DNA of 64,000 nucleotides, taken from Blautia caecimuris. GTDB taxonomy: Bacteria; Bacillota; Clostridia; Lachnospirales; Lachnospiraceae. Made by a program: the position numbers and the translations under genes. Every line of letters begins with the position of its first letter. Within the stretch, counting starts at the first letter, position 1. Below the pieces are notes generated by a model. It did no database searches. It was not told the DNA's origin and worked only from the letters and a program-made list of their open reading frames with translations. The stretch is from assembly GCF_024622975.1 (NCBI RefSeq), contig NZ_JANJZT010000012.1, positions 1-64,000 of the forward strand, read 5' to 3'. Positions 62,320-64,000 of the stretch are shown here, in pieces.

Positions 62320-62366
62320 AGACGGCAGTTTATCATTTACAAAATACCCCAGGAGGATTTTTTATA

Positions 62367-64000
62367 ATGGAAAAGCAGAAGTATTATATTACAACAGCTA
62401 TCGCTTATACTTCCGGTAAGCCTCATATCGGAAATACCTACGAGGCTGTTCTGGCAGATGCCATTGCACGCTACAAAAGACTGGAAGGATATGATGTATT
62501 TTTCCAGACAGGAACAGATGAGCATGGCCAGAAAATCGAGCTGAAAGCAGAAGAAGCAGGAATTACACCTAAGGAATTTGTTGATAATGTATCCGGCGAG
62601 ATCAAAAATATCTGGGATCTGATGAACACTTCCTATGACAAATTCATTCGTACTACAGACGAAGACCACGAGAAACAGGTTCAGAAGATCTTCAAAAAAA
62701 TGTATGCAAAGGGCGATATTTACAAGGGACATTATGAGGGAATGTACTGTACTCCCTGTGAGTCCTTTTTTACAGAGAGTCAGCTTGTAGACGGCAAATG
62801 TCCTGACTGCGGACGTCCCTGTGTTCCGGCTAAGGAAGAGGCATATTTCTTCAAAATGAGTAAATATGCAGACCGCCTTATTGAGCACATCAAGACACAT
62901 CCTGAGTTTATCCAGCCGGAGTCCCGTAAAAACGAGATGATGAACAATTTCCTTCTTCCGGGACTTCAGGATCTCTGTGTTTCCAGAACTTCCTTTAAAT
63001 GGGGAATTCCGGTAGATTTTGATCCGAAGCATGTTGTTTATGTATGGCTTGACGCTCTTACAAACTATATCACAGGAATCGGATATGACTGCGACGGAGA
63101 CAGCACAGAGCAGTTCGGTAAGCTGTGGCCGGCAGATCTTCATCTGATCGGTAAGGATATTATCCGTTTCCATACAATTTACTGGCCTATCTTCCTGATG
63201 TCACTGGATCTTCCGCTTCCCAAGCAGGTATTCGGTCATCCATGGCTGTTACAGGGCGATGGAAAAATGAGTAAATCCAAGGGAAATGTGCTTTATGCAG
63301 ACGAGCTTGTGGATTTCTTTGGAGTAGATGCAGTTCGTTACTTTGTGCTTCATGAGATGCCGTTTGAGAACGACGGCGTGATCACCTGGGAGCTGATGGT
63401 GGAGCGTCTGAACTCCGAGCTTGCCAATACTCTTGGAAATCTTGTAAACCGCACCATTTCCATGTCTAACAAATATTTCGGCGGCGTAGTGGAAAACAAA
63501 AATGTAACAGAGCCTGTTGATGAGGATATGAAAGCTTTTGTACTGGCAGCGCCGGGCAAGGTTGCAGCCAAGATGGAGAAGCTCCGTGTGGCAGACGCCA
63601 TGACAGAGGTATTCAGTCTCTTTAAACGCCTGAACAAATACATTGACGAGACAATGCCGTGGGCTCTTGCAAAGGAAGAGGACAAGCAGGACCGTCTTGC
63701 AACTGTGCTCTATAATCTTGTAGAGGGAATCACCATAGGAGCAGCTCTTCTGGAGGCATTTATGCCGGAGACAACAGAGCGTATTCTTGCACAGCTTAAT
63801 GCTGAAAAACGCAGTTTTGAATCACTGGATACTTTTGGCCTGTATCCGTCCGGCAATAAGGTTGTAGAAAAACCGGAAATTCTGTTTGCCCGTCTTGATC
63901 TTAAAGAGGTAATGGCAAAGGTAGAAGAGCTCCACCCGCCTGTACAGGAAGAAAAGGAAGAGGAGTCCGGAATTGATCTTGAGCCAAAAGCAGAGATCAC
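62367..64000 (+). CDS. metG: Methionyl-tRNA synthetase (3' end beyond window)
   Basis: At least 544 residues, open to the window edge. Class I synthetase with the HIGH-like HIGN in TSGKPHIGNTYE (about 16-27) and KMSKSKGN near residue 300. The zinc-knuckle CTPCES/CPDCG lies at about residues 126-146. ATG at 62367 follows AGGAGG. The end reached here (ARLDLKEVMAKVEELHPP) is just past the anticodon-binding domain, so a C-terminal tRNA-binding domain or a short tail would follow outside. Confidence 0.96.
   Translation, partial: MEKQKYYITTAIAYTSGKPHIGNTYEAVLADAIARYKRLEGYDVFFQTGTDEHGQKIELKAEEAGITPKEFVDNVSGEIKNIWDLMNTSYDKFIRTTDEDHEKQVQKIFKKMYAKGDIYKGHYEGMYCTPCESFFTESQLVDGKCPDCGRPCVPAKEEAYFFKMSKYADRLIEHIKTHPEFIQPESRKNEMMNNFLLPGLQDLCVSRTSFKWGIPVDFDPKHVVYVWLDALTNYITGIGYDCDGDSTEQFGKLWPADLHLIGKDIIRFHTIYWPIFLMSLDLPLPKQVFGHPWLLQGDGKMSKSKGNVLYADELVDFFGVDAVRYFVLHEMPFENDGVITWELMVERLNSELANTLGNLVNRTISMSNKYFGGVVENKNVTEPVDEDMKAFVLAAPGKVAAKMEKLRVADAMTEVFSLFKRLNKYIDETMPWALAKEEDKQDRLATVLYNLVEGITIGAALLEAFMPETTERILAQLNAEKRSFESLDTFGLYPSGNKVVEKPEILFARLDLKEVMAKVEELHPPVQEEKEEESGIDLEPKAEI

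Noticed and set aside
62281-62366. T-box or S-box/SAM riboswitch upstream of metG
   Set aside because: Only a simple 10-bp hairpin is present. There is no T-box sequence, no specifier loop, no terminator/antiterminator, and the leader is too short.
62337-63173. 278-residue minus-strand open frame
   Set aside because: It is the shadow of metG, which is clearly coding on the plus strand and runs off the window.

Overview
The window looks like chromosome of an anaerobic gut Firmicute of the family Lachnospiraceae; Blautia or a close relative is my best guess. The reasons are moderate GC by eye, strong AGGAGG-type ribosome sites, FabK as enoyl reductase, a fused AccD-AccA carboxyltransferase, a fused FeoA-FeoB, GlgC plus GlgD, a PerR/rubrerythrin oxidative-stress set, CbiMNQO/CbiK, and antisense-regulated small 'holin-like' toxins. 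There is no rRNA, tRNA, CRISPR array, prophage or complete insertion sequence.

Layout. 1-2.4 kb: a small conserved protein, a probable type I toxin-antitoxin locus, a MITE-like repeat and a tRNA-dihydrouridine synthase. 2.4-4.4 kb: a GH13 alpha-glucosidase (minus) and a second, inverted copy of the repeat. 4.5-6.9 kb: FeoAB iron transporter. 7-17 kb: one long fatty-acid synthesis operon (fabH-acpP-fabK-fabD-fabG-fabF-accB-fabZ-accC-accDA) behind a strong promoter carrying a FabT-like palindrome, and with two intergenic tandem repeats. 17.2-24.5 kb: two signalling loci, first CPBP protease, C39-like peptidase, frameshifted response regulator and histidine kinase, then a secreted beta-helix-type protein with its own two-component pair.

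24.5-32 kb: glgDC (minus), then a cell-surface polymer cluster (polyprenyl-phosphate sugar transferase, GT2, TagB/F-like transferase, TagGH-like ABC exporter). 32.2-34.6 kb: rpmG-secE-nusG-rplK-rplA with two L1-type leader motifs. 34.6-36.5 kb: EcsC-like protein and a D,D-carboxypeptidase. 36.6-41.2 kb: a BglG-controlled beta-glucoside PTS operon with two antiterminator (RAT) sites. 41.3-43.1 kb: two rubrerythrins and PerR. 43.3-45.4 kb: a polytopic membrane protein and the decayed remnant of a DPM1-like glycosyltransferase.

45.5-49.4 kb: a cobalt-uptake operon (cbiM-cbiN-cbiQ and a CbiO-CbiK fusion) under a cobalamin riboswitch with a terminator. 49.6-53.1 kb: a two-component system with a very large sensor kinase. 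53.2-60 kb: a sialic acid/amino-sugar regulon (nagA divergent from nanE-nanA-transporter-YhcH-nanK-rpiR) with three copies of a 12-bp palindromic operator between the divergent genes. 60.2-62.2 kb: an S66 peptidase, a small membrane protein and a truncated nuclease/transposase. 62.4 kb to the end: metG, running off the edge.

The least ordinary items are the toxin-antitoxin locus with its Shine-Dalgarno hairpin, the CbiO-CbiK fusion that still contains an internal ribosome site and start for CbiK, the second RAT leader whose competing hairpin covers the Shine-Dalgarno, the two tandem repeats inside the fab operon, and the one-base frameshift in a response regulator next to two peptidases.
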